NCBI GenBank assembly: GCA_003223245.1
Contig: QHYI01000110.1
Location: 1-64,000, forward strand
Length of the DNA stretch: 64,000 nucleotides
Direction: 5' to 3'
From: Acidobacteriota bacterium
Lineage (GTDB): Bacteria; Acidobacteriota; Terriglobia; Acidiferrales; UBA7541
Made by a program: the position numbers and the translations under genes. Positions 18,405 to 28,400 of the stretch are shown here, piece by piece; position 1 is the first letter of the stretch, and the number at the start of each line of letters is the position of its first letter. The notes beneath the pieces were generated by a model. It did no database searches. It was not told the DNA's origin and worked only from the letters and a program-made list of their open reading frames with translations.

Positions 18405-19063
18405 TGCCACGCCGCGCTCCCACGTCCCGCGGTAAAAGCCTATTCGGCGAAGCGGCTCCCGAGGCCAAGTCAGCCGCTGCAGCGGCGGCGTACCGCATCA
18501 ACATTGACGGCGCCTCGCGCGGCAATCCCGGTCCAGCGGCATATGGCGTGGTCATTCGCGACGCGAGCGGTTCAGTCGTCACCAAATTAAAAAAATACAT
18601 CGGCCGGTTTACCAACAACGTGGCCGAATACTACAGCCTCATCGCGGCGATGGACTACGCGCAGTCGCACGGCGCGCGCGCGATTCGCATTGAGAGCGAC
18701 TCCGAGCTGCTCGTCAAACAGATGCGCGGGTTCTACAAAGTAAAGAGCGCCGACCTGCAACCGCTCTACGAGCGCGCACAGAAAATGTCGAAGACGTTCG
18801 ACTCTTTCGGCATCGACCATGTGTATCGCGAGCAGAATCGCGAAGCGGACGCGCTGGCCAACGAGGCGCTCGACGAAGTCGAAGGCAAGCCGGCAAATCC
18901 AGCCGCCGCGGCAAAACCCAATGCGCCGGACAGCACCGGCCGGCGGCGGATCCCTGCGCGGTTCCGCGGTGGCGTGCTCTACCTTCTCGAGGACGTCGGC
19001 TTGCCAGACGGCACCGTCGTCGAAGTCTCCATCTTCCCGTTGCAAAAGCGCGAGTCTTCCTAA
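18404..19063 (+). CDS. rnhA: Ribonuclease HI family protein with C-terminal extension
   Basis: A 219-residue protein with the RNase H fold. All four catalytic carboxylates are visible: Asp35 (NIDGASRGNPG), Glu75 (NNVAEYY), Asp99 (ESDSELL) and Asp149 (READALAN). It cleaves RNA in RNA-DNA hybrids. It is of the short bacterial type lacking the basic handle of E. coli RNase HI. The last ~60 residues form an extra domain (RRRIPARFRGGVLYLLEDVGLPDG) of unknown role. I place the start at the ATG overlapping the upstream stop; the frame is open further back, but inside the neighbour. Confidence 0.88.
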   Translation: MPRRAPTSRGKSLFGEAAPEAKSAAAAAAYRINIDGASRGNPGPAAYGVVIRDASGSVVTKLKKYIGRFTNNVAEYYSLIAAMDYAQSHGARAIRIESDSELLVKQMRGFYKVKSADLQPLYERAQKMSKTFDSFGIDHVYREQNREADALANEALDEVEGKPANPAAAAKPNAPDSTGRRRIPARFRGGVLYLLEDVGLPDGTVVEVSIFPLQKRESS

Positions 19064-19103
19064 CAACTGGGCGTATTCCGACTTCTTCCTCTCATCGAGC
19101 CGT

Positions 19104-19196
19104 ATGAAGCAGAAACCAAACCAAGCCAGGATTCCTGGCTTCGCTCCGAATCATAACAAGAAGCGTTCTTCAGCCGCTCGAAGGAAGGCAAAATAA
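19104..19196 (+). CDS. Possible 30-residue basic peptide
   Basis: An ATG frame of 31 codons encodes a lysine/arginine-rich peptide ending RKAK. It lies between rnhA and the convergent mqnC, ending two bases before the mqnC stop. No ribosome site is clear and I recognise no family. It might be a chance frame in the 3' untranslated region of rnhA. Confidence 0.2.
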   Translation: MKQKPNQARIPGFAPNHNKKRSSAARRKAK

Positions 19197-19198
19197 AT

Positions 19199-20233
19199 CT
19201 ACTTCAGCGCGTAACTGCGGTAGAGGGTGTCGCGCTGGGCGGGAATAAAGCCGGCGTCGGCAATGATGCGGCGAAGCTCGCCTTCATTGGTGCGGTTTTT
19301 CACGCCGGCGGCAAACACCACATTTTCTTCGATGAGAATGCTGCCGACATCGTCGGCGCCGAACTGCAAGCCGACCTGGCAGACTTTGATCCCCGGCGTG
19401 AGCCAGCTCGACTGGATGTGATCGATGTTGTCGAGATACAGCCGGCTCACCGCCAATGTTTTCAAATAATCGACCGCGGTGGTCTCCTGCACTTTCTTGC
19501 CAAGCGCGGTATTTTCCGCGGCAAACATCCACGGAATAAATGCGGTGAACCCGCCGGTGTCTTCCTGAACGCGGCGGATGCGCTCGAAGTGATTGACGCG
19601 GTGGCGCAGCTCTTCGCCGCAGCCGAACATCATGGTGGCGGTGGTGCGCAGCCCGAGCGAGTGCGCGATACGATGGACTTCCTCCCACTCGTCGCTCGTG
19701 CACTTGAGACGGGCGATGCGCGCGCGCACTTCGTCGTCGAGAATTTCCGCGCCGCCCCCGGGAATAGACTGCAGCCCCGCGTCCATCAAGCGCTGAATCG
19801 TTTCGCGGATGCTGATCTCGGAAACCTCCGCGATGCACAGAATTTCCGGCGCGGAAAAGCAGTGCAAATGCACTTGCGGATAACGCGCCTTCAGGGAGCG
19901 CAGGAGATTTTCGTAATAGCCGATTTGGAGGTCGGGGTGCAGGCCGCCCTGCAGCAGGATTCCGGTGCCGCCGAGCTCCAGCATCTCGTCGATTTTTCTG
20001 TAGATCTCCTCGAACGGAAGGATATAGCCGTCTTTCGCGCCGAGCGGGCGGTAGAACGCGCAGAAGGAGCAATACTCGGTGCAGAAATTCGTGTAATTGA
20101 TGTTGCGGTCGATTTGATAGGTGACCACGCGCGGATCGTTTTTCTTCAGGCGCAGTTGGTGCGCTTCCATGCCCAGGCCGAGGAGGTCGTCGGATGCGAG
20201 CATTTCGAGGGCTTGTTGTTTGGTCAGTGACAC
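19199..20233 (-). CDS. mqnC: Dehypoxanthine futalosine cyclase (radical SAM), menaquinone synthesis
   Basis: MqnC turns dehypoxanthine futalosine into cyclic DHFL in the futalosine route to menaquinone. The 344-residue protein has the radical-SAM cluster motif Cys51-x3-Cys55-x2-Cys58 (CTEYCSFC). It also shows the conserved IDRNINYTN, LLQGGLHPD and SIPGGGAEIL segments that set MqnC/MqnE/CofH apart from other radical SAM enzymes. The start is a GTG. The next gene upstream on the same strand is mqnA, about 245 bases away, so two steps of the same pathway are together. The intervening gap shows no gene. Confidence 0.93.
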   Translation of the reverse strand: MSLTKQQALEMLASDDLLGLGMEAHQLRLKKNDPRVVTYQIDRNINYTNFCTEYCSFCAFYRPLGAKDGYILPFEEIYRKIDEMLELGGTGILLQGGLHPDLQIGYYENLLRSLKARYPQVHLHCFSAPEILCIAEVSEISIRETIQRLMDAGLQSIPGGGAEILDDEVRARIARLKCTSDEWEEVHRIAHSLGLRTTATMMFGCGEELRHRVNHFERIRRVQEDTGGFTAFIPWMFAAENTALGKKVQETTAVDYLKTLAVSRLYLDNIDHIQSSWLTPGIKVCQVGLQFGADDVGSILIEENVVFAAGVKNRTNEGELRRIIADAGFIPAQRDTLYRSYALK

Positions 20234-20478
20234 GATCTACCGTTCCTCGAAACACGCACGTTCATACCAATTGCCCCAGACGCCCTCCGAACAGTGCTGA
20301 GGACGGTTCGCGTGGAGGCCCGGAACCAGCGATACGCCGTCGTGTACTCTAGTCCCTGTTGCCTCGCCCATTCTGCTAGCTTCATGCGATAGAGACAGAC
20401 CTGGTATTAAAAACCATTAGAAGCAGTCAAAAACAAAAGCTGTTGCCGACCCTTTGCCAGCAAGCCTAAAGCGCGCCC

Positions 20479-21516
20479 CTACACCGAGTCGCCAACGGTC
20501 AGGAGCTTCACGGCTTCGGACTTTGCGGCGGCCCAGTGAATGGCGCCTGCCTGCGGGATCAGGCCGAGCTTGGCCGCGTACTCGAAATACAGTTCCAGGC
20601 CGCGGCGGTTCTCCGCGTCGAGCGAAAAGTTGATATTGTCGCGCAAGTACGATTCGAGCGCTCGCTGCGGCAGCTCCAAATCGTGGGAGGCTTCGTAGGC
20701 TAGGAAATCGGCCGTCAATTCCGCGGTGGCCAGTTCGCGGCGCGCCGCCCACACCGCGAGGACCGCAGGCAAGCCCGTCATTGCGCGCCACTCGGAGACA
20801 ACGTCGTAAACATAAAGCAATTCCGGGCCGGTAATCGCCAGCGTGGCCGCCTGGCGGATAACCGGTGATTCCTTGAAGCGGTTGAAAGTCGAAGGTTGAA
20901 AAGTTAACCGAGGAGTTGGAGAAAGAGAGTCCTTTCCGGAATCCGGGAAGTCCATGATCCATGACCGGTCGCGCACCGGTTGGCCCGGTGCGCCGGTCGA
21001 CCTGTCTTTTTCGATTACCGCCTTCTCGATTCCGAGCGAGACGCGCAGCGCAGCATCGCCGATGAGCAGGGCGGCGTCGCGAGTTTGCAGCATTTCCGGC
21101 AAGTCGGGAAGCGCCTCCGTGAATTGCGGCGCGATGCGCCACTTCTCCGCGCACAGGATGCGCGTCAGAGCTTGCGTGCTGCGGGAGCTGCTGTCTAGCG
21201 CGAAGCTTTTCACTTGCTCGATGGGCTTCTTGGCCACGATGAGCAGGCTGCGGACCCGGTTCTTCGAGGCGATGGCCATGTCGGGCAGGATCGCCAGGCC
21301 AGCAATGCGCTGGTACTCGATGGCCGGGATGATGGCGACCTCCGCGCGGCCCGCGCGCAAATCTTCCGCGCACTGGGAGGGAACGGTGAAAGAGAGGTCG
21401 TACTTCCCCCGGAGAGGCCCGTTGGTGAAGCCCCAAACCAGCGGCGCGGTGTTCAGGTATTCGACGATGGAGATGCGCAGCTTACTCACCATGCGAAATG
21501 TCCGCGGGGCCGGCAT
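20479..21516 (-). CDS. mqnA: Chorismate dehydratase MqnA with an in-frame insertion
   Basis: MqnA dehydrates chorismate to 3-[(1-carboxyvinyl)oxy]benzoate, the first step of futalosine menaquinone synthesis. SIVEYLNTAPLVWGF, SFTVPSQCAEDL and EVAIIPAIEYQR match the family's periplasmic-binding-like fold. The ATG at 21492 is an alternative start. Residues about 172-222 are an insert absent from what I know of the family; typical MqnA is 250-290 residues, this one 345. The insert (about 20850-21005) carries a 14-bp palindrome and a pyrimidine/purine-biased stretch. It preserves the frame, so the enzyme may still work if the loop is tolerant. Confidence 0.88.
   Translation of the reverse strand: MPAPRTFRMVSKLRISIVEYLNTAPLVWGFTNGPLRGKYDLSFTVPSQCAEDLRAGRAEVAIIPAIEYQRIAGLAILPDMAIASKNRVRSLLIVAKKPIEQVKSFALDSSSRSTQALTRILCAEKWRIAPQFTEALPDLPEMLQTRDAALLIGDAALRVSLGIEKAVIEKDRSTGAPGQPVRDRSWIMDFPDSGKDSLSPTPRLTFQPSTFNRFKESPVIRQAATLAITGPELLYVYDVVSEWRAMTGLPAVLAVWAARRELATAELTADFLAYEASHDLELPQRALESYLRDNINFSLDAENRRGLELYFEYAAKLGLIPQAGAIHWAAAKSEAVKLLTVGDSV
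20963..20998. repeat. 14-bp palindrome inside the mqnA insertion
   Basis: GACCGG and CGCACCGG (20963-20979, with a three-base bulge TCG between them) pair exactly with CCGGTGCGCCGGTC (20985-20998) over the loop TTGGC. It lies in an insertion within mqnA and is likely part of a mobile palindromic element. Confidence 0.7.
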
Positions 21517-21625
21517 AGAGACGGCCCCAGAAAAGACGGGCTCAGTATAACAGAGGCGATTTTGGTCCGGGACGAGCGACTAGAATTTAGAAAGATTCGG
21601 CGGAAATGAAGAGTTTGAAAGACGG

Positions 21626-21658
21626 GACTCGTGATTCGTAGCGACAGGCGACTCGTGA
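21626..21658. repeat. Short direct repeats upstream of the metalloprotease gene
   Basis: GACTCGTGA occurs at 21626-21634 and again at 21650-21658. The flanks carry a second imperfect pair (ATTCGGCGGAAATG near 21594 and AATCGGCGGAATG near 21667). The gap between mqnA and the metalloprotease seems built of such short repeated words and holds no gene. Confidence 0.5.
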
Positions 21659-21805
21659 AAGCCCGAAATCGGCGGAATGTGGCCAGTGACCCGTGTTCCA
21701 GCCTTTGAGCAGTCCGAAATGGCAAGAATACCAAGCGGGGTGGCGTCGGTTAGCGGATTGGCGGGTTCTGGTGTACAACGATGCGGCACGGATAGGAGCG
21801 GGAAC

Positions 21806-24418
21806 ATGTTGAAGAACATTCTTGGAGTCTTGGCGAGTTTCGCGGTGAGCGGCGCTGTTTGTGGAGCGCAGGCCCAGCTGCAGGCAAGTTCGGCGGCGAC
21901 CGTTACGGAAGTGCGCCGGGCGGAAGCCCCGCCGCTCCAACAGAGGGCGGCGGAGGCGGGCGCTACGCGCACATCAACCACGGGAGAAAGAAGCCAAGTG
22001 CCAACGGCCACGGAAAAAAGCGCGCAGACGCCGACGATTGGGGAGAAGGCGGCGGGGATGCAGAAGCTGCCGGGATACTTCAACCTGTATTGGGACGCGA
22101 AGCAGGGGAAGCTGTGGCTGGAGATCGACAAGTGGGGAACGGAATTTCTCTACCAGACGGGGCTGCCCGCAGGGATTGGGTCGAACGACATCGGGCTGGA
22201 CCGGGGACAACTGGGGCCGAATGGCATCGTGCGTTTCGAGCGGGTCGGCCCGAAGGTGTTGCTGGTGGAGGAGAACCTGCGGTATCGCGCGGTCAGCAAG
22301 GATAGAGACGAGCGGCGCGCGGTGCACGATTCGTTTGCGGAATCCACGCTTTGGGGTTTTACAGTGGCAGCGGAAGAAAAGGACCACGCGCTAGTGGATT
22401 CGACGGATTTCTTTCTGCGCGACGCGAAAGGCGTGGCGGATTCGCTGCGCCATTTGAAACAGGGCGCCTACCACGTGGACAGCTCGCGCTGCGCCATTTA
22501 TCCGCCAAATACCAAGAATTTTCCGCTGAATACGGAAGTGGAAGCGACGCTCACGTTCGTCGGAGACGAGCCGGGAGCGTGGGTCACTCAGGTGACGCCT
22601 TCGCCGGAAGCGGTTACCGTGCGCGAGCATCATTCGTTCGTGCAACTGCCACCGCCGGGTTACAAGCCGCGCGCCTATGATCCGCGCGCCAGCTTTTTCG
22701 GCATTCAGTATATGGATTACGCGGCGCCCATCAGCGAGCCGATCGTGAAGCGCTTCATTGCGCGGCACCGACTGGAGAAAAAAGATCCCAAGGCGGCGGT
22801 GAGCGAGCCGGTCGAGCCCATCGTGTATTACTTGGACCGCGGCGCGCCGGAGCCGATTCGCTCGGCGCTGCTCGAAGGGGCGCGCTGGTGGAACCAAGCG
22901 TTTGAAGCGGCGGGCTACAAAAACGCGTTTCGCGTGGAGCTGCTGCCGGAAGGCGCGGACATGATGGACCTGCGCTACAACGTGATCCAGTGGGTGCATC
23001 GCGCGACGCGCGGGTGGTCGTACGGCGCGGCGGTGGTTGATCCGCGGACGGGCGAGATTATCAAAGGGCACGTCACGCTCGGTTCGCTGCGGGTGCGGCA
23101 GGATTATTTGATTGCCGAAGCGCTGCTGGCGCCGTACGAAAAGGGCCAGGCGGTTTCGCCAAAGATGGAACAGATGGCGCTGGCGCGGCTGCGGCAACTG
23201 GCGGCGCACGAAGTGGGGCACACGCTGGGGCTGGAGCACAACTATTCCGCAAGCACGGTGAATCGCTCTTCGGTGATGGATTATCCGCCACCGTACGTGA
23301 AACTGGGCACGGACGGAGTGCCGGATTTGTCCGACGCGTACGCCACGGGAATCGGCGAGTGGGACAAAGTGTCGATTGCCTGGGGGTATCAGGATTTTCC
23401 GCCGGGGGTGGACGAGCACGCAGCGGAGAACAAGATTCTGAATGACGCGTTTGCGCGCGGGTTGCGCTTCTTGACCGACCAGGATGCGCGGCCGGCGGGC
23501 TCATCCAGCAGTCTGGCGCATTTGTGGGATTCCGGAACGAATGCGGTGGACGAATTGAACCGGCTGATGCGGGTGCGCGCCGCGGCGCTGAAGCGTTTCG
23601 GGGAGAACAACATTCCTGAAGGCGCGCCGATGGCCACGCTGGAGGACGTGCTGGTGCCGTTATACATGCTGCATCGCTATCAGGTGGAAGCGGCGGGCAA
23701 GGTTGTGGGAGGGATGGATTACACTTTCGCGCTGCGCGGCGATGGCCAGACACCCACGCAGATGGTTGCGCCAGCCGAGCAGCGGCGCGCGCTGAGCGCC
23801 CTGCTGGCTACACTGAAGCCGGAGGCGCTGGCGCTGCCAGAACCGCTGCTGAAGATGATGCCGCCGCGTCCGCCCGAATATGACCGCGGGCGGGAACATT
23901 TCAAGATTCGCACCGACCCGGCGTTTGATGCGCTGGCACCGGCGGAGGCGGCGGCGCAGCACACGCTGCAATTTTTGTTTAATCCAGAGCGCGCGGCGCG
24001 GCTGGTGGAATTTCATGCGCGCAACGCGGACAATCCCAGCTTCGAGGAGGTATTGGATGCGATTTTCACGGCGACGTGGAAGGCCCCGCACGGCGAAGGC
24101 TATAACGCGCAAATCGCGAATGTGGTGGACGACGTGGCGTTATATGACCTGATGGAGCTGGCCGCGAACGACCAGGCAAGCGAGGAGGTGCGTGCGATTG
24201 CAAGCCAGGAGGTGCATGACCTGTACGGTTGGTTGAAGGCGCGGAAAGGCACCGGGGAGCCCATTGCGGACCAGGCGCATATTGCGTTTGCGTTGCGGCA
24301 AATCGAGCAGTTTGAGAAAGATCCGAAGAGAATCGACTTGCCGCCGCCCGCGAGGCCGCCCGATGGGCCGCCCATCGGCACGGACGAGGATTGGGAATGG
24401 CCGAACCTTTTTGTTTGA
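21806..24418 (+). CDS. Secreted zinc-dependent metalloprotease (metzincin type, DUF5117/DUF4953-like)
   Basis: An 870-residue exported protein with a signal peptide (residues 1-23) and the long metzincin zinc signature HEVGHTLGLEH starting at His468 (His468, Glu469, His472, His478). A Met-turn (SVMDYPPP) follows about 20 residues later. The flanking regions match large uncharacterised bacterial proteins named zinc-dependent metalloprotease. I start at 21806 because AGGAG lies seven bases upstream; the frame is open back to 21677. The next gene, 64 bases on, encodes an exported beta-repeat protein and is probably co-transcribed. Substrate is unknown. Confidence 0.9.
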   Translation: MLKNILGVLASFAVSGAVCGAQAQLQASSAATVTEVRRAEAPPLQQRAAEAGATRTSTTGERSQVPTATEKSAQTPTIGEKAAGMQKLPGYFNLYWDAKQGKLWLEIDKWGTEFLYQTGLPAGIGSNDIGLDRGQLGPNGIVRFERVGPKVLLVEENLRYRAVSKDRDERRAVHDSFAESTLWGFTVAAEEKDHALVDSTDFFLRDAKGVADSLRHLKQGAYHVDSSRCAIYPPNTKNFPLNTEVEATLTFVGDEPGAWVTQVTPSPEAVTVREHHSFVQLPPPGYKPRAYDPRASFFGIQYMDYAAPISEPIVKRFIARHRLEKKDPKAAVSEPVEPIVYYLDRGAPEPIRSALLEGARWWNQAFEAAGYKNAFRVELLPEGADMMDLRYNVIQWVHRATRGWSYGAAVVDPRTGEIIKGHVTLGSLRVRQDYLIAEALLAPYEKGQAVSPKMEQMALARLRQLAAHEVGHTLGLEHNYSASTVNRSSVMDYPPPYVKLGTDGVPDLSDAYATGIGEWDKVSIAWGYQDFPPGVDEHAAENKILNDAFARGLRFLTDQDARPAGSSSSLAHLWDSGTNAVDELNRLMRVRAAALKRFGENNIPEGAPMATLEDVLVPLYMLHRYQVEAAGKVVGGMDYTFALRGDGQTPTQMVAPAEQRRALSALLATLKPEALALPEPLLKMMPPRPPEYDRGREHFKIRTDPAFDALAPAEAAAQHTLQFLFNPERAARLVEFHARNADNPSFEEVLDAIFTATWKAPHGEGYNAQIANVVDDVALYDLMELAANDQASEEVRAIASQEVHDLYGWLKARKGTGEPIADQAHIAFALRQIEQFEKDPKRIDLPPPARPPDGPPIGTDEDWEWPNLFV

Positions 24419-24482
24419 TTTTTGCCTAACCGCGCCGTGACAACGGGGCTCGTGGGTCGTCTATAGGAGCATGGAGGGTTCC

Positions 24483-25397
24483 ATGCGAGCACGCACCTTT
24501 TGCCAGATTTTCGCCTGGAGTTTGGCGGTTGTCGGCCTGGCAGCTGCACCTGCTGCGCCGCGGCACCATCATTCCTTGAATATTTCCCTCGGGCATAAGC
24601 AGCCGGCAAACGACTGCTCGGGCCTGCGCCTCCGATTCAACGATGAGGACGCGGTGGTGCGATCGGAAACGCGCACGCTGAGCAAGGCAGAGGCGCCGGT
24701 GTTGAAGGTGCACCCGCACGCGAACGGTGGCGCGCAGGTAATGGGCTGGGACCAGAACAATTATTCCGTGACGGCGTGTAAAGCGGTGGCTCCGGGAGGG
24801 GATGCGGAGAGCTTGCTGTCGCAGATTACCATGTCGATTGAGAACGGCACGGTGTCGACGCATGGTCCATCGGGGGATGGGGAAGACTGGACGGTGTATT
24901 TGCTGATTCGCACGCCGAAGGCGGCGGCGATTGAACTGGAAACGATGAACGGGCCGATTTCCTTGTACGACGTTGACGGCAAATTGACGGCGCATGCGCA
25001 CAACGGGCCGATCAGCATCCGCAATTTTTCAGGGGACGCGGATGTGGCGGCGCTGAACGGGCCGATCAGCGTCGAGGGGAGCAGCGGCAGCGTGCGCATC
25101 AAAACGGAGAACGGGCCTATCAATGTGGACCTAAAAGGGACGACCTGGAATGGCAGCGGGCTTTCCGCCGACGCGCAAAATGGGCCGGTGACGCTGCGGG
25201 TGCCGAGCGGATTCCAGTCGGGCTTCGTGGTGGAGTCCACGAATTCCGCGCCAATAAGCTGCCGCGCGAGCATTTGCGGGAGCGCGCGGAAGACCTGGGA
25301 CGACGAGCATCGGAGAATTGAGTACGGGTCGTCACCGGCAGTCGTGCATTTGTCCACGGTAAACGGGCCGGTGTCGGTGGAAGACGGACGCGACTGA
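24483..25397 (+). CDS. Exported beta-strand repeat protein (DUF4097-like)
   Basis: A 304-residue protein with a signal peptide (to about residue 23) and a C-terminal half made of repeated ~20-residue units centred on NGPI or NGPV (at least seven copies). These give a right-handed beta-helix or sheet stack like DUF4097/bactofilin-type proteins. Function of such proteins is not established; they are commonly near sigma factors or proteases. I prefer the ATG at 24483, with GGAGG five bases before it, over the ATG at 24471. It follows the metalloprotease by 64 bases. Paralogues with similar repeats lie at 58839-61531. Confidence 0.8.
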   Translation: MRARTFCQIFAWSLAVVGLAAAPAAPRHHHSLNISLGHKQPANDCSGLRLRFNDEDAVVRSETRTLSKAEAPVLKVHPHANGGAQVMGWDQNNYSVTACKAVAPGGDAESLLSQITMSIENGTVSTHGPSGDGEDWTVYLLIRTPKAAAIELETMNGPISLYDVDGKLTAHAHNGPISIRNFSGDADVAALNGPISVEGSSGSVRIKTENGPINVDLKGTTWNGSGLSADAQNGPVTLRVPSGFQSGFVVESTNSAPISCRASICGSARKTWDDEHRRIEYGSSPAVVHLSTVNGPVSVEDGRD

Positions 25398-25446
25398 GTT
25401 TGGGTTGACCGAGAGGCCGGCGACGCGAAATGATAAGATTTGACGC

Positions 25447-28400
25447 ATGCTGCTCGAAGCACGCGTCGCACATCGCGTAACGGAAGCCGAAGCCACTCGG
25501 CTGGCGCGAGACATTTATGGGCTGGAAGCGTCCGCGCGATCGCTTCCGGGCGAATACGACGACAACTTTCATTTGACTGCCGCGGATGGGCGCGAGTTGG
25601 TGCTGAAGGTGATGCACCCGGCGCGCGAAGCTTCGTTTATCGATCTGCAGTGCAAGGCGCTGCTGCATCTCGCGGAACACGCGCCACAGTTGCCTTTGCC
25701 GCGCGTGCTGGCGAATCGCCAGGGCGAACGCTTCTTGCAAATTACGAGCGCCGATGGTTCGCGGCGGCTGGTTTGGCTGTTGAGCTTCCTGAAGGGAACC
25801 GTTCTTGCTGAGGTGCGGCCGCATGCGCCCGAGCTGCTTCGCGATTTGGGACGATTTCTGGGCGAGATGGACGCGGCGCTGCAATCGTTCGAGCATCCTG
25901 CTGCGCATCGCGAATTGAAATGGGATTCCTCGCGAGCCCTTTGGATCAAGGAATTTGTTCCGGAGATTGAAGGGGCCGAGCGGCGCAGGCTCGTTGAAAA
26001 GTGCCTCTCACTCTATGAAGCGGAAGTTGTGCCGCGACTTCCGCGCTTGCGGCGCAGCGTGATTTACGGTGATGCGAACGATTACAACGTGCTCGTGAGC
26101 GACCCGTGGCCGCAGCCACGCAAGGTCACCGGGGTGATTGATTTTGGCGATATGCATCATGGGTTGACGGTTTCGGAAGCGGCCATCGCTGTGGCCTACA
26201 CGATGTTAGGAAAACGCGACCCGCTGAAAGCCGCGTCTGAGCTGGTTGCGGGCTATCACGGCGCGTTCCCCCTAAATCACGAAGAAGTTGCTGCTCTATT
26301 TCCGTTGATGGCGGCGCGGCTGGCCGTGAGCGTGACAAATTCGGCCGAGCGCAAGAAAGTGAAGCCGGACGATGGGTACGTTACCGTGAGCGAAGAGCCA
26401 GCGTGGAAGGCGCTCGAACAAATCGCGAAAATTCATCATAGGTTTGCTCATTACGCGTTCCGTGCTGTGTGCGGAATGAAGCCGGCGCCAAAAGCAGAGA
26501 AGATCGAGCGTTGGCTGACAGCCAGCGGGGAATCCGCGGCCTCCATTCTGGATGTGGATCTGCGGACGGCGCCGTCCCTGGTTTTTGATCTTGGCGTTGG
26601 CAGCTTGCTTCTTGGAGCGGATCCGAGCGCGTCCGAAACTCCGGCGCTCACCGAGACGATCTTTGGTGAGATGAGGCGTGCTGGCGTGCGCGTAGGGGTC
26701 GGGCGCTACAACGAGGCGAGGCCGCTCTACCGTTCTCCCTTGTTTGGAAGCGTGGACAACCCGGTCAGCGAGCGACGCACGATTCACTTGGGCATCGATC
26801 TTTTCGTCGAGCCAGGAACGGCATTGCGCGCGCCGCTCGATGGAGTCGTACAGCTTCTGGCGAACAATGCGGCGCCGCTCGATTACGGTCCGTTGGTGAT
26901 TTTGCGTCACGAAACGAGCGCTGGAGATGAATTCTTCACGCTCTACGGGCATCTAACGACGCAAACGCTCAACGCACTTAAAGTCGGGCAACGCATCTTG
27001 CAGGGACAGGAATTCGCTCGCGTCGGGGCGTCTGATGAGAACGGCGGCTGGCCGGCGCACGTACATTTTCAGATCATCCTCGATTTGTTGGATCTTGGAG
27101 CGGATTTTCCGGGCGTGGCTTACGCTTCACAGCGCGCTGTGTGGACCAGCCTTTCTCCCGATCCGAATCTTTTGCTCGGGATTCCCAAGGACCGATTCCC
27201 GGCTCGCGAGACAAGTTTTGAGGACACGCTCGAAAAGCGGCGCGCTCTTCTGGGAAAAAATCTCAGCATTTCCTACCAGCGCCCCCTGAAAATCGTGCGC
27301 GGCTGGATGCACTATCTCTACGATGATACGGGGCGGGCGTATCTCGACGCGTACAACAACGTGCCTCTGGTGGGGCACAGCCATCCGCGCGTTGTGCGAG
27401 CGGCGCAGCAGCAACTCGCGCTGCTCAACACCAACACGCGCTATTTGCACGACAACGTGAATCGCTACGCCGAGCGGCTGATACAGAGGCTGCCAGAACC
27501 ACTGCGGGTCTGTTTTTTTGTGAACTCCGGCAGCGAGGCGAACGAACTGGCGCTGCGACTGGCGCGGGCGCACACGGGTCGCGAAGATGTGATTGTGCTC
27601 GAGCACGCCTACCACGGGCACACGAATACGCTGATCGATATCAGCCCGTACAAATTCAATGGGCCAGGCGGGCGAGGAAAGAAGCCCTGGGTGCACGTGG
27701 CGCCGCTGGCCGACGATTATCGCGGCTTGTACCGGCGCGAGGACCAACAGGCCGGCGCAAGATACGCGCGCCACGTCGCGGAAATTTTGCAACGCACCGC
27801 AGCCGAAGGCCGCGGGGTCGCGGCATATATCGCGGAAACACTGCCAAGTGTCGGCGGGCAAATTGTTTTTCCGCCGGGATATCTGCAGCAAGTCTACAAG
27901 CACGTCCGCGCAGGGGGCTCGGTGTGCATCGCCGATGAAGTGCAGGTCGGCTTCGGACGGCTAGGGACCCATTTCTGGGGATTCGAAACGCAAGGCGTTG
28001 TGCCCGACATGGTCGTGCTGGGAAAGCCAATTGGGAATGCATTCCCGCTTGCTGCGGTCGTCACAACAAAAGAAATTGCGGATTCGTCTGCAAATGGCAT
28101 GGAATTCTTCAGCACTTTTGGAGGAAATCCGGTGGCATGCGCGGCTGGACTTGCGGTGCTGGAGGTGCTCGAAGAGGAGAGACTACAGGAGAACGCGCTG
28201 CGCGTCGGAACTTACCTCAAAAATGAATTGAAAGCGCTGCAAGAGAGGCATGCTCTGATTGGCGACGTGCGCGGGTCGGGGCTTTTCTTGGGCGTGGATC
28301 TTGTGCTCGATCGAGAAACGCGCCAGGCCGCGCCGAGGCAAGCGTCTTATGTAGTGAACCGGCTTCGCGAGTGCGGCATTCTGACCGGTACGGACGGTCC

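Noticed and set aside
22391-23419. 342-codon minus-strand frame opposite the metalloprotease
   Set aside because: It overlaps the zinc motif and Met-turn of the plus-strand gene and has His/Arg-rich antisense composition.
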